Shown here: positions 55,601-62,327 of the stretch, piece after piece
Position numbering within the stretch: position 1 is the stretch's first letter
Layout of the letters: the number at the start of each line of letters is the position of its first letter
Assembly (NCBI RefSeq): GCF_020171725.1
Contig: NZ_JAIVAJ010000002.1
Span: forward strand, 496,001-560,000
Source: Halobacillus litoralis
GTDB taxonomy: Bacteria; Bacillota; Bacilli; Bacillales; Halobacillaceae
Direction: 5' to 3'
Length of the DNA: 64,000 nt
Notes under the pieces: model-generated
Databases searched by the model: none
What the model was told of the DNA's origin: nothing
What the model saw: only the letters and a program-made list of their open reading frames with translations
Translations under genes and position numbers: made by a program

Positions 55601-55758
55601 GGGGTAGCTCCAGGGTACACCGTAGAGATTTGAGCAATATTCACATTAATCTCGGGTATCTCCCTTTTGGGGAGCTGTAAATAAGTAAAGATTCCTGTGA
55701 AAATGAGCAGGGCAATGAAGACCCAGACAATTTTTCTGAAATCCAATAATTTAGACAT
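52690..55758 (-). CDS. RND-family efflux permease (AcrB/SwrC-like)
   Basis: A 1022-residue inner-membrane pump with the standard RND plan: one N-terminal helix, a large outer loop, a six-helix block (about 325-475), one helix near 520, a second large loop, and a final block (about 840-1015). The proton-relay segment GILVDDAIVVNDN in helix 4 is intact. No adaptor or outer-membrane factor is encoded nearby, as in SwrC of B. subtilis (surfactin and drug efflux). AAAGGAGGA precedes the ATG. Substrate unknown; an operator-like palindrome covers its promoter. Confidence 0.92.
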   Translation of the reverse strand: MSKLLDFRKIVWVFIALLIFTGIFTYLQLPKREIPEINVNIAQISTVYPGATPEEVERTITNPLESELLNVVGISEVTSASTTGFGSITATLEGGVDRESVNSKIRQIVSDVSRTYPDEVQDPTVTTDLSTSSVASYHLLAEDREALYDLRNELETWRNSLTSISGVESILVKGLPEQQVTVSLDNEALQENQIAAFPIVSTIQSEIAPGAIGTEQQDGTIYQLILNKYSDIEGLSSLRIGTSPDGDPLTLSDVGSIEVEDLPAQDLISYEDQAALSLTIFAQEGVNISALQEEITANVDDLKEELPEEITVDRFYTQSTIIEEVFNSLVSSLGISFLAVIVIMVLGLPISSAILVALAIPISIMIGLIPLPYIGVDLNQISVIGMIIAIGILVDDAIVVNDNIQRRFQMGDGPLEGTVKGVKEVAKSIITSTLMIIFSFLPLTFLSGTNGEFIRALPSVLIFTIVASTLISLTLIPTVQYARKRRSKKQAKAKEGLLGGWFNGLEKIYADRLLPKTTKRPWVTSIIGLLVCVLLATLAIRIPFEFFPAADRQEVTISVEYPQGTPIEQTEEELQAIQEFLMENEEDITETSVYTGSGLPPIFSSGLTRSGENTGQVLVRIDRDTTSATAFMDEWEAPLREEFENAEIFLETIVSGPPTSPPVQVQIQGPELDTLISEANELQSRLQELETTEITTLNSETQPFLSYNLDRERMAEENIAIDQVTSQIQIANTGIPLGTFDNGVDRLPMKVIVDDGEAEGVNLEQLEVASSSQDGAPGQPPQVFTLDEFISTEESDQLGAIPHLDGERTITLEAYPKEGESNTFNSEANEILDNFESELPEGYTVVESGQTDAQTEFFIEVSKLFVIVLFLIYLTIAVQFNSLLMPLLITGTVFLAVTGAIVGLFISGEPLSFLATLGIVSLSGIVVRNSVILVEFMEQNLERYGSTVEAVIEAGRARVRPIILTSLTSIAALTPIIFTGDVLFRPLAISIVSGLLFSTILTLILVPTFYIIIAKVTGKQKA

Positions 55759-55799
55759 ATAAATCCTCCTTTTTTCTTTCTCAAGTCTAAGCTACATTC

Positions 55800-55828
55800 A
55801 GTATAATTATTTTTGACACGTGTGTCAT
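55800..55828 (-). promoter_or_regulatory. Promoter of the RND gene with overlapping palindromic operator
   Basis: On the minus strand ATGACA, 17-base spacer, TATACT (5 of 6 each). The palindrome TGACAC-AC-GTGTCA (55814-55827) overlaps the -35 and spacer, a layout typical of repressor operators such as TetR-family sites. No regulator gene is adjacent. Confidence 0.65.
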
Positions 55829-55871
55829 TTATTTTCACTTTTGAATGTGCTGAACGGATTTTTGAAATCGC

Positions 55872-55900
55872 TTTACATATCTCTATAAGTTTTATATAAT
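55872..55900 (+). promoter_or_regulatory. Strong SigA promoter of cdd
   Basis: TTTACA, exact 17-base spacer, perfect TATAAT, 32 bases before the cdd start. Confidence 0.85.
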
Positions 55901-55931
55901 GATTTTCCCAATTGAAAGGGAGGGATATGAG

Positions 55932-56333
55932 ATGAACCAGAAACAATTGATAGAAGAAGCAAAGAAAATGACAGAGATGACTTATACGCCATATTCGAAG
56001 TTTCCTGTCGGAGCGGCTTTACTTACGGAAGATGGGAAAGTCTATACCGGCTGTAACATTGAGAATGCTGCATACCCTGTTACGTGCTGTGCAGAACGCG
56101 TGGCGATCTTCAAAGCGATTTCAGAAGGGGACTATAAGTTCTCACAAATTGCTGTCGTAGCGGATACGAAGCGACCAGTACCGCCATGTGGATCCTGTCG
56201 TCAGGTGATGAGTGAGTTTTTCGGACCAGAAACACTGATTCACACATCCAACCTTGAAGGAGAAACAAAGACTCTTACAATGGAAGAACTACTCCCTTAT
56301 TCCTTCGCTGCATCCGATTTAAACGAAGGATAA
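55932..56333 (+). CDS. cdd: Cytidine deaminase
   Basis: Deaminates cytidine and deoxycytidine in pyrimidine salvage. It has 133 residues, the small tetrameric type. Zinc-site motifs TCCAERVAIF (catalytic Glu) and PCGSCRQVM are intact, as are YSKFPVGAAL and GCNIENAAYP. The ATG at 55932 follows AGGGAGGGAT; an ATG at 55899 lies at the promoter. In B. subtilis cdd is next to dgkA/era; here it stands alone with a strong promoter. Confidence 0.96.
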   Translation: MNQKQLIEEAKKMTEMTYTPYSKFPVGAALLTEDGKVYTGCNIENAAYPVTCCAERVAIFKAISEGDYKFSQIAVVADTKRPVPPCGSCRQVMSEFFGPETLIHTSNLEGETKTLTMEELLPYSFAASDLNEG

Positions 56334-56343
56334 GTTAAAGATC

Positions 56344-56377
56344 CAGCACCTTGGAAAGAAGAGGGTGCTGTTTTTTT
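56344..56377 (+). terminator. Terminator of cdd
   Basis: CAGCACC / GGGTGCTG stem followed by TTTTTTT. Confidence 0.85.
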
Positions 56378-56574
56378 ATGGATTCGGAGATTGAGTGATG
56401 TTATGAAACGGAACGTACTCTCGGCCATGTTGGATCAGACATTGAAGTCTATGTTGAATCCCCAACATGACCCTTGATGATTAAGGGGTTGATCGTAATG
56501 ACTAGAAAAGCAGAGAGGATTATATTTTATCTTTCCCATCGCAAAAAGCCCGATTATTGATGATATCGCCTAGT
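56378..56574 (+). other. Intergenic stretch between cdd and the coat gene
   Basis: No ORF seen. It holds an 8-bp perfect inverted repeat CATGTTGG (56426-56433) / CCAACATG (56462-56469), with a smaller GAC/GTC hairpin inside its 28-base loop. No function is assigned. Confidence 0.4.
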
Positions 56575-56602
56575 ACAATGTGGGTCCTAGTGACATACGC
56601 TG
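56575..56602 (+). promoter_or_regulatory. SigK-like promoter of the CotD-like gene
   Basis: AC, 17-base spacer, CATACGCTG (one mismatch to CATANNNTA), 33 bases before the start. A loose GerE-like sequence (ATGTGGGTCC) lies between. Suits a late coat gene. Confidence 0.4.
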
Positions 56603-56634
56603 ATAAAGAATAACCGATAAGGAGTGAACTTCCC

Positions 56635-57102
56635 ATGCACCATCATTCAATGAAAGGCCAAATGGCTCCAAATTGTCAGCGTCGTCCAATTGTCTGCCCG
56701 ATGCAGCAATGTGTTATGGAAAATTGTTATGTAGAGAACCAGGATTACATTCACCCAACACACGTCATGGTGAAAAACAACCATTTATTAAATAACTACC
56801 ACTACTTCCCTTATATGATGTCCGAACAAGATTTCTTCCAAACGCAGGACTTTGCGTATCCTCAAGGTTCATCCCCGGACTACGACTGGACACAATTCGC
56901 GAACCCTCAAGAATTGGAGCAAATGCAAGGACAAATGCCGATGCAGGGTCAGATGCCAATGCAAGGACAAATGCCGATGCAGGGTCAGATGCCAATGCAA
57001 GGACAAATGCCAATGCAGGGGCAAATGCCGATGCAAGGTCAGATGCCAATGCAGGGACAAATGCCTATGATGCCCATGATGCCCGAAGACGGCATGATGT
57101 AA
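56635..57102 (+). CDS. CotD-like spore coat protein with hexapeptide repeats
   Basis: A 155-residue protein in two parts. Residues 1-95 resemble CotD-type coat proteins: His start (MHHH), four cysteines (14, 21, 26, 31) in a CPMQQCVMENC context, then HPTHVMVKNNHLLNNYHYFP and a Tyr/Phe/Gln-rich stretch. From about 97 it has eight tandem MQGQMP units, then MMPMMPEDGMM. Cysteine- and tyrosine-rich composition suits cross-linking in the coat. AAGGAGTG precedes the ATG. It is not the gene found here in B. subtilis as far as I recall. Confidence 0.72.
   Translation: MHHHSMKGQMAPNCQRRPIVCPMQQCVMENCYVENQDYIHPTHVMVKNNHLLNNYHYFPYMMSEQDFFQTQDFAYPQGSSPDYDWTQFANPQELEQMQGQMPMQGQMPMQGQMPMQGQMPMQGQMPMQGQMPMQGQMPMQGQMPMMPMMPEDGMM
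56923..57066 (+). repeat. Eight tandem 18-base repeats inside the coat gene
   Basis: Eight 18-base units encode MQGQMP each. They differ only at synonymous third positions; units 1 and 3 are identical, as are units 2 and 4, suggesting duplication of a two-unit (36-base) block. Confidence 0.95.
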
Positions 57103-57115
57103 GATCAGTATATGT

Positions 57116-57150
57116 AGCCACAACAAATCGTTGTGGCTCATTTCTGTTTC
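57116..57150 (+). terminator. Terminator of the CotD-like gene
   Basis: AGCCACAAC / GTTGTGGCT stem (9 bp, 5-base loop) followed by CATTTCTGTTT; the U tract is interrupted. Confidence 0.6.
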
Positions 57151-57182
57151 CTTTACACTTATGGAGTAAGGAAGTGATAGAA

Positions 57183-57749
57183 GTGAGAACCATTGTTGTA
57201 ACAGGATACAAACCGATCGAAATGGGAATATTTAAATCGAACGATCCGAAAATAGAGTTTGTGAAGGCTGCATTGAGGAAGAGAATCGTCAACCTAGTAG
57301 ATGATGGTCTGGAGTGGGTGCTCGTGTCCGGGCAAATGGGAGTTGAATTATGGGCTGCACAAGTCGTTCTTGATATGAAGGACGAAGGCTACGAAATCAA
57401 CCTAGGTGTCATCCCGCCATTTGAGAACCAGGATGAGCGTTGGCCAGAGGACCTGCAGCTTGCCTATGAGGAAGTCACCATGACAGCTGATTTTTTTCAA
57501 CCCATTTATAATAAGAAGTACGAAGGACCCCATCAATTTAAAGCAAAGGATCAATTTCTTATCGAGCATTCTGACGGCACCCTTATTCTCTTTGACGAAG
57601 AAACCGATGGAAGTCCCAAGTTTTATTTGAATAAAGTGAAGAAGCATCAGGAACAGCATGATTATCAGGTTCTGTACATAACGCCTATGGATCTTGATGA
57701 CATCGTCGAGGAATTAAGAATGGCTGACCCTGATTACTGGAGTTCCTAG
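57183..57749 (+). CDS. ypsA: YpsA, SLOG-superfamily protein (DUF1273)
   Basis: A 188-residue protein with a Rossmann-like SLOG fold: VVTGYKPIEMGIF at the start and VLVSGQMGVELWAAQV as the glycine-rich nucleotide-binding loop. In B. subtilis YpsA influences cell division and is linked to gpsB by position. The GTG at 57183 was chosen since it fits the family start and leaves room for AAGGA; a GTG at 57174 is too close to it. gpsB follows with its own promoter. Confidence 0.9.
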   Translation: MRTIVVTGYKPIEMGIFKSNDPKIEFVKAALRKRIVNLVDDGLEWVLVSGQMGVELWAAQVVLDMKDEGYEINLGVIPPFENQDERWPEDLQLAYEEVTMTADFFQPIYNKKYEGPHQFKAKDQFLIEHSDGTLILFDEETDGSPKFYLNKVKKHQEQHDYQVLYITPMDLDDIVEELRMADPDYWSS

Positions 57750-57769
57750 CCTCACCACCAAAATGAAAA

Positions 57770-57798
57770 TTGACAATTCCGTGTTGTTTTGAAAAAAT
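57770..57798 (+). promoter_or_regulatory. SigA promoter of gpsB
   Basis: Perfect TTGACA, 17-base spacer, AAAAAT, 32 bases before gpsB. Confidence 0.5.
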
Positions 57799-57829
57799 AG
57801 AGGTAATGTGGCAGACAGAGGTGATGAAA

Positions 57830-58138
57830 ATGAGTGAAGGACGTTTTCAACTGACGAGTAAAGATATACTTGAGAAAGACTTCAAAACGTCAATGCGAGG
57901 TTATAATCAAGAAGAAGTTGATGAGTACTTAGATTTAATCATTCAAGACTATGATCGATTCAGTCAAGAACTAGAACGGTTGCAGCAGGAGAATGACCGT
58001 CTGAGAAAGATGTCCTCAAGGGAAGTGCCCCAGAGGGCCAAACCCCAGAACACGAGTAACCATCAAATGAACTATGATATTTTAAAACGCGTGTCTAATT
58101 TAGAAAAAGCGGTTTTTGGTAAGAAATACGCAGACTGA
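57830..58138 (+). CDS. gpsB: Cell-division adaptor GpsB
   Basis: A 102-residue cytosolic coiled-coil protein of the DivIVA family that shuttles PBP1 (the ponA product encoded in this window) between division and elongation. N-terminal domain DILEKDFKTSMRGYNQEEVDEYLDLI-type membrane-binding fold, then a heptad stretch (ELERLQQENDRLRKM) and the C-terminal trimerisation helix DILKRVSNLEKAVFG. The ATG at 57830 follows AGAGGTGAT; the upstream ATG at 57770 falls in the promoter. Confidence 0.95.
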   Translation: MSEGRFQLTSKDILEKDFKTSMRGYNQEEVDEYLDLIIQDYDRFSQELERLQQENDRLRKMSSREVPQRAKPQNTSNHQMNYDILKRVSNLEKAVFGKKYAD

Positions 58139-58150
58139 CGAAAATTACTT

Positions 58151-58179
58151 GTGACAAAACGTCAGACCTCTGCTATAAT
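58151..58179 (+). promoter_or_regulatory. SigA promoter of rnpB
   Basis: GTGACA, 17-base spacer, perfect TATAAT with TGC extension, 29 bases before the predicted RNA 5' end. Confidence 0.75.
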
Positions 58180-58207
58180 GACTGAGTGCGTTATTTGAAC
58201 GTCAACA

Positions 58208-58603
58208 GTTGAATACTTGGGTAATCGCTGTATGACTTGATCATGCAGAGGAAAGTCCATGCTCACACAGGCTGAGATGTCTGTAGTGTTCGTGCCTGAC
58301 GAAACCATAAGTCAGGGTAGTGTAAAAGCTAACGGCAGGGAAAATTCCTACGTCCATCTGGATATGGAATGAATACCTTGAAAGTGCCACAGTGACGGAG
58401 CCGGAATAGAAATATTTCGGGTGGAACGAGGTAAACCCCACGAGTGAGCAACCCAAATATAGGTAGGGGCACTCTTCATAGGGAAATGAACCGAAGAAGA
58501 GGTCGTTCATCGGCAGATAGATGATTACCACCGGAGTACGAGGTTGACCACCGCTTGCAGTACGATGGAACAGAACATGGCTTACAAAGTATTCAACGGT
58601 CAT
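58208..58603 (+). ncRNA. rnpB: RNase P RNA, type B
   Basis: The catalytic RNA that matures tRNA 5' ends. Conserved core elements are clear: GGGTAATCGCTG near the 5' end, GAGGAAAGTCCATGCTC, GTGCCACAGTGACG, AAACCCC, and the 3' block GCAGTACGATGGAACAGAACATGGC. The closing helix P1 forms between GTTGAATACTT (58208) and AAGTATTCAAC (58587). Length near 400 and downstream position from gpsB match Bacillus. Exact ends are estimated from P1. Confidence 0.95.
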
Positions 58604-58621
58604 TTATGATTAAACAAGATC

Positions 58622-58664
58622 ACCCTTCTGAAAAGTCACAACGCTTTTTAGAAGGGTTTTTTAT
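58622..58664 (+). terminator. Terminator of rnpB
   Basis: ACCCTTCT / AGAAGGGT stem with an inner AAAAG/CTTTT helix, followed by TTTTTA. Confidence 0.85.
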
Positions 58665-58701
58665 TGACTACAGGATTTACATAAAGAAGTGGAGGGGTAT
58701 C

Positions 58702-59865
58702 ATGCCAAAAAAAGTTACCTTGATAGCAACGGCTGCGATGGGGCTTGAATCCATCGTAGCTAACGAAGTGAAAGCTCTTGGGTACGAAGATGTTCAGGTG
58801 GAAAACGGACGAGTGCTGTTCACTACTGACGTTTCAGCGATCCCGAGAACGAACCTATGGCTGCGGACGGCCGATCGTGTCAAGCTGTTAGTCGGGCGTT
58901 TCAAAGCGACGAGCTTCGATCAACTGTTTGAAGAGACAAAGGCACTGCCATGGGAGCAGTTCATAGATGAAGACGGAGAATTTCCTGTGGTCGGGAAATC
59001 CGTTAAATCGAAGCTTTACAGTGTGCCGGACTGCCAATCCATCGTAAAAAAGGCGATTGTAGAACGATTGAAGAAGAAGTATGGAATTGCTTCCTGGCTC
59101 AAGGAGACGGGAGCCTTTTACCGTGTAGAAGTTGCCATTCATAAAGATGAGGCTCTTCTGACGATTGATACATCAGGAAGCGGTCTTCACAAAAGAGGCT
59201 ATCGTGTCGGTCAGGGGGAAGCGCCATTGAAAGAGACCATGGCAGCAGCCCTTGTGCAGATTACGAATTGGAAGCCTGATGAGCCGTTCGTCGATCCGTT
59301 TTGTGGCTCCGGTACGATTGCGATCGAAGCCGCATTGATCGGTCAGAACATTGCACCTGGTTTCAACAGAGAGTTCGCATCGGAAGGCTGGAGCTTTATC
59401 GGACAAGAGCTTTGGGACGAAGCATTCCGTGAAGCAGAAGAAAAAGCGGATTATGACCAGCCTTTACAGATCACCGGTTCCGATATCGACCCTCAGTTGA
59501 TCAAGATTGCCGAGAACAATGCGCTTGAAGCAGGTCTCGGTGACTTAGTCACGTGGAAGCAGATGCAGGCATCTGATTTGAAGCCGAAAATGGACAATGG
59601 CTATATCGTCACGAATCCGCCTTACGGAGAGCGTTTGAACGAACGCGACGAAGTAGAGGCGATGTACCGGGACCTCGGCGTGATTATGCGGGACTATCCG
59701 TCCTGGAGTGTCTATGTATTGACCTCACACGAACAATTTGAAAGCTTTTACGGGAAGAAAGCGACGAAGAAACGTAAATTGTTCAATGGATTCATCAAGA
59801 CCGATTACTATCAGTATTTCGGTAAAAAAATCAGATCGAAACCAACGCACAATAAAGGATTTTGA
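58702..59865 (+). CDS. ypsC: THUMP-domain rRNA guanine-N2 methyltransferase (RlmL-like YpsC)
   Basis: A 387-residue SAM-dependent RNA methyltransferase: N-terminal ferredoxin-like plus THUMP domain (about 1-155), then the UPF0020 catalytic domain with DPFCGSGTIAIEAA and the N2-guanine motif TNPPYGER. It resembles the N-terminal half of E. coli RlmL (23S G2445), so the same target is likely. The ATG at 58702 follows GGAGGGG. It overlaps the leader of ypwA. Confidence 0.93.
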   Translation: MPKKVTLIATAAMGLESIVANEVKALGYEDVQVENGRVLFTTDVSAIPRTNLWLRTADRVKLLVGRFKATSFDQLFEETKALPWEQFIDEDGEFPVVGKSVKSKLYSVPDCQSIVKKAIVERLKKKYGIASWLKETGAFYRVEVAIHKDEALLTIDTSGSGLHKRGYRVGQGEAPLKETMAAALVQITNWKPDEPFVDPFCGSGTIAIEAALIGQNIAPGFNREFASEGWSFIGQELWDEAFREAEEKADYDQPLQITGSDIDPQLIKIAENNALEAGLGDLVTWKQMQASDLKPKMDNGYIVTNPPYGERLNERDEVEAMYRDLGVIMRDYPSWSVYVLTSHEQFESFYGKKATKKRKLFNGFIKTDYYQYFGKKIRSKPTHNKGF

Positions 59866-59882
59866 TTCAGGGAGGCAGAGAC

Positions 59883-61376
59883 ATGACACAGCAGAAACTT
59901 GATCAATTTAAAACCCTTCTTAAAGAACAAGCTTCTTACGGGGAAGCGATCGGTCTTATGGGGTGGGACATGCGTACGAAAGCTCCGAAGAAAGGGATGG
60001 GCCACCGGGCAGAGGTGCTCGGTGTACTTTCTCAAAAAGTGCATGAGATTCAAACGTCCGATGAAATGAAGAGCTGTATCGATGAGTTGAAAGGGAAGGT
60101 AGAAGACCCTGTCATGAAGCGTGCTCTTGAGGAAGCGGAAGAAACATACGAGAAAACGGCAAAGATTCCAGTAGATGAGTATCGTGAATATGTCACGTTA
60201 CAATCCCAAGCTGAATCCATGTGGGAGGAAGCGAAAGACAATGACGACTTTGACAGTTTCCGTCCCTATTTGGAGAAGCTCGTAGAGTATAATCGCAAAT
60301 TCGCTGATTACTGGGGTTATGAGAACCACCGCTATGACGCTCTTTTACATAACTTTGAGCCGGGAGTTACGGTTGAAGTACTCGATCAAGTATTCCCGAA
60401 AGTGAGAGAAGCGTTAACAAGTCTTCTTGATAAAATAAAGAATGCGCCGAAACAGCCTGATCCTTCCGTCTTGGAAGGTCACTTCCCGAAAGATAAGCAG
60501 GAGCAGTTCAGCGCAGAAATCCTGAAGCGCATGGGCTATGACTTTCAAGCTGGACGCTTGGATGAAACGGTTCATCCCTTTGCGATTGGTCTCAATACGA
60601 ATGATGTCCGAGTGACGACGAAATACGATGAGACGGATTTCCGTACGGCTATTTTCGGAACAATTCATGAAGGCGGTCACGCGCTTTATGAGCAGAACAT
60701 CGATGAAAATCTTTCCTTCACACCTCTTGCAGATGGAACGTCAATGGGGATCCATGAGTCACAGTCTTTATTCTGGGAAAATTTCATTGCTCGAACAGAA
60801 GCGTTCTGGCAGACACATTACGAGTTGTTTAAATCGTATGCTCCTGACTCCTTTAAAGACCTGCCGCTTGATGACTTTTACCGTGCCATTAACGAAGTGA
60901 AACCTTCATTCATTCGAATCGAAGCGGATGAGCTGACGTATTGTCTCCATATCATGGTGCGATATGAGCTTGAGAAGGCACTCATCGGAGGAGAAATCGA
61001 AGTCAAGGATCTGCCTCGTCTATGGAATGAGAAAATGAAAGATTATTTAGGGGTAGAACCTGAGACGAATAGGGAAGGCGTCCTGCAGGATATCCACTGG
61101 TCCGGCGGCGCATTCGGATATTTCCCTTCTTATGCTCTCGGCTACATGTATGCCGCTCAATTTTCTAAGAAAATGCAAGAATCAATGGCTGTCGAATCAC
61201 ACATTCAAAACGGGGATTTCCAGCCGATCAAAGAATGGTTGACAGAGCATGTCCATCAGTATGGAAAAATGAAGAAACCGCTTGAGATTGTCAATGATGT
61301 AACGGGTGAAGGGTTGAACCCGGATTACATCGTCGATTACTTGACGGAGAAATATCAAAAAATCTATCAGTTTTAA
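59883..61376 (+). CDS. ypwA: Carboxypeptidase M32 (Taq family)
   Basis: A 497-residue zinc carboxypeptidase of family M32. The zinc motif HEGGH lies in FGTIHEGGHALYEQN, the third ligand in GIHESQSLFWEN, and the family signature DVRVTTKYDE upstream; IRIEADELTYCLHIMVRYELE is also conserved. The ATG at 59883 follows GGGAGGC. B. subtilis YpwA is the equivalent. It ends at a hairpin nearly identical to another 220 bases away. Confidence 0.95.
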   Translation: MTQQKLDQFKTLLKEQASYGEAIGLMGWDMRTKAPKKGMGHRAEVLGVLSQKVHEIQTSDEMKSCIDELKGKVEDPVMKRALEEAEETYEKTAKIPVDEYREYVTLQSQAESMWEEAKDNDDFDSFRPYLEKLVEYNRKFADYWGYENHRYDALLHNFEPGVTVEVLDQVFPKVREALTSLLDKIKNAPKQPDPSVLEGHFPKDKQEQFSAEILKRMGYDFQAGRLDETVHPFAIGLNTNDVRVTTKYDETDFRTAIFGTIHEGGHALYEQNIDENLSFTPLADGTSMGIHESQSLFWENFIARTEAFWQTHYELFKSYAPDSFKDLPLDDFYRAINEVKPSFIRIEADELTYCLHIMVRYELEKALIGGEIEVKDLPRLWNEKMKDYLGVEPETNREGVLQDIHWSGGAFGYFPSYALGYMYAAQFSKKMQESMAVESHIQNGDFQPIKEWLTEHVHQYGKMKKPLEIVNDVTGEGLNPDYIVDYLTEKYQKIYQF

Positions 61377-61383
61377 GTTGTAT

Positions 61384-61420
61384 GCAAAAAAGCACGGAAT
61401 CTAAATTCCGTGCTTTTGCA
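61384..61420 (+). terminator. Terminator of ypwA (first of twin hairpins)
   Basis: GCAAAAaAGCACGGAAT / ATTCCGTGCTTTTGC with loop CTAA. Its core AGCACGGAAT is repeated in the hairpin at 61598-61648. Confidence 0.85.
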
Positions 61421-61455
61421 GGATGTCGAGAAAGTCCTATCGGTTCTTATAAAGT

Positions 61456-61597
61456 TTGAGAAGCGGTGTTGGCGAACCAACCTGCTTTACGTGGGCTACG
61501 CTTGAGTCTCCTCGTTCCCTTCGGTCACTGTGGGGTCTCATCTGTACTCTGCTCCCACTGTCCTCCACATTTGTACCAGAAGTGTTCTCCAACCTTT
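61456..61597. repeat. Possible degenerate dispersed intergenic repeat
   Basis: Between the twin hairpins, a palindrome-like segment GTGGGCTACGC...GAGTCTCCTCG, CCTTCGGTCACTGTGGGG and GCTCCCAC resembles the stem-rich repeats dispersed between genes of several Bacillaceae (typically GCGGG...CCTCGG...CTGTGGGGTCT...CCCGC). This is resemblance from memory with only one copy in the window. ORFs across it are not credible. Confidence 0.45.
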
Positions 61598-61648
61598 TTC
61601 AACAGACTGAAAAAAGCACGGAATTTGAATTCCGTGCTTTTGTTGAAT
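61598..61648 (-). terminator. Terminator of the lipoprotein gene (second of twin hairpins)
   Basis: TTCAAC...AAAAAAGCACGGAATT / AATTCCGTGCTTTT...GTTGAA with loop TG. It lies right after the minus-strand lipoprotein stop and has A/T runs on both sides. Confidence 0.85.
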
Positions 61649-61650
61649 CA

Positions 61651-62199
61651 TTATGAAAGTTCTTTTTTCATGTCAGGAGCAAGTAGGCCGACTTCTTCAT
61701 AAAGAGCGCCTAATTGATCGTTGAACTGTGTGAACTGTTCTTCAGCCAATGTGAAGTCAGCACTTTCTGGATTTTCCTCCAGAGCTGCTGCGACTTCTTC
61801 ATAGTATGCTTGCAAGGAAGCGACAGCCTCTTGAACTTGAGTTGTCACATCTTCAGGAAGCTCAGCTTCGATGCTGTAATCCGCTGCTTTTTTAGCTGCT
61901 TCGTCAGCCGCTGCTTTCGCTTCATCAGCCGCCGTTGTGATGGTTTCTGTATCAGGCTCTTCAGCTGAGATCGCTGCTTCATAATCACTGATCTTTGCTT
62001 GTTGCTCTTTGAATGCATCTTTAATGTTCATTTGTGTTGCTAGAAGCTGTTTCTTTACAGCTGTTTCATCTTGTTTTGTCTCTGTCTCTTCTGATTGTGA
62101 AGCATTGCCGTTCTCTTCAGATGCTGTTGAATCGCTTCCACATCCGGCAAGGACAAGTGCGCCTGTTAGACCCATGGCGAGTAACCATTTTTTCATCAT
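61651..62199 (-). CDS. Helical lipoprotein of unknown function
   Basis: A 182-residue exported lipoprotein: basic start (MMKKW), hydrophobic core, lipobox VLAGC at about 17-21, then an acidic Ser/Glu/Thr linker to about 45 and a long Ala/Glu-rich helical region (for example ADEAKAAADEAAKKAADY). Composition suggests an extracellular helical bundle. The ATG at 62199 follows GGGGGATTCA; an ATG at 62232 is upstream of that site. No family recognised. Confidence 0.75.
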   Translation of the reverse strand: MMKKWLLAMGLTGALVLAGCGSDSTASEENGNASQSEETETKQDETAVKKQLLATQMNIKDAFKEQQAKISDYEAAISAEEPDTETITTAADEAKAAADEAAKKAADYSIEAELPEDVTTQVQEAVASLQAYYEEVAAALEENPESADFTLAEEQFTQFNDQLGALYEEVGLLAPDMKKELS

Positions 62200-62327
62200 T
62201 GAATCCCCCTTAAGTTTTGCTACCTTCATCATTTTAGTGTAAGCGCATTAGAAAGTAAATTGATTTGGAAAAATTTATAAAATCAAAAATATTCAGTTTA
62301 ATCAAACGATTCATAGGAGGAACGATC

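Noticed and set aside
56923..57066. Regular tandem repeats as a CRISPR array
   Set aside because: Units are contiguous 18-mers without spacers, in frame inside a coat gene, with only synonymous differences.
56869..57141. Minus-strand His/Leu/Trp-rich ORF opposite the coat-gene repeats
   Set aside because: It is the mirror of the plus-strand hexapeptide repeats and has no ribosome site.
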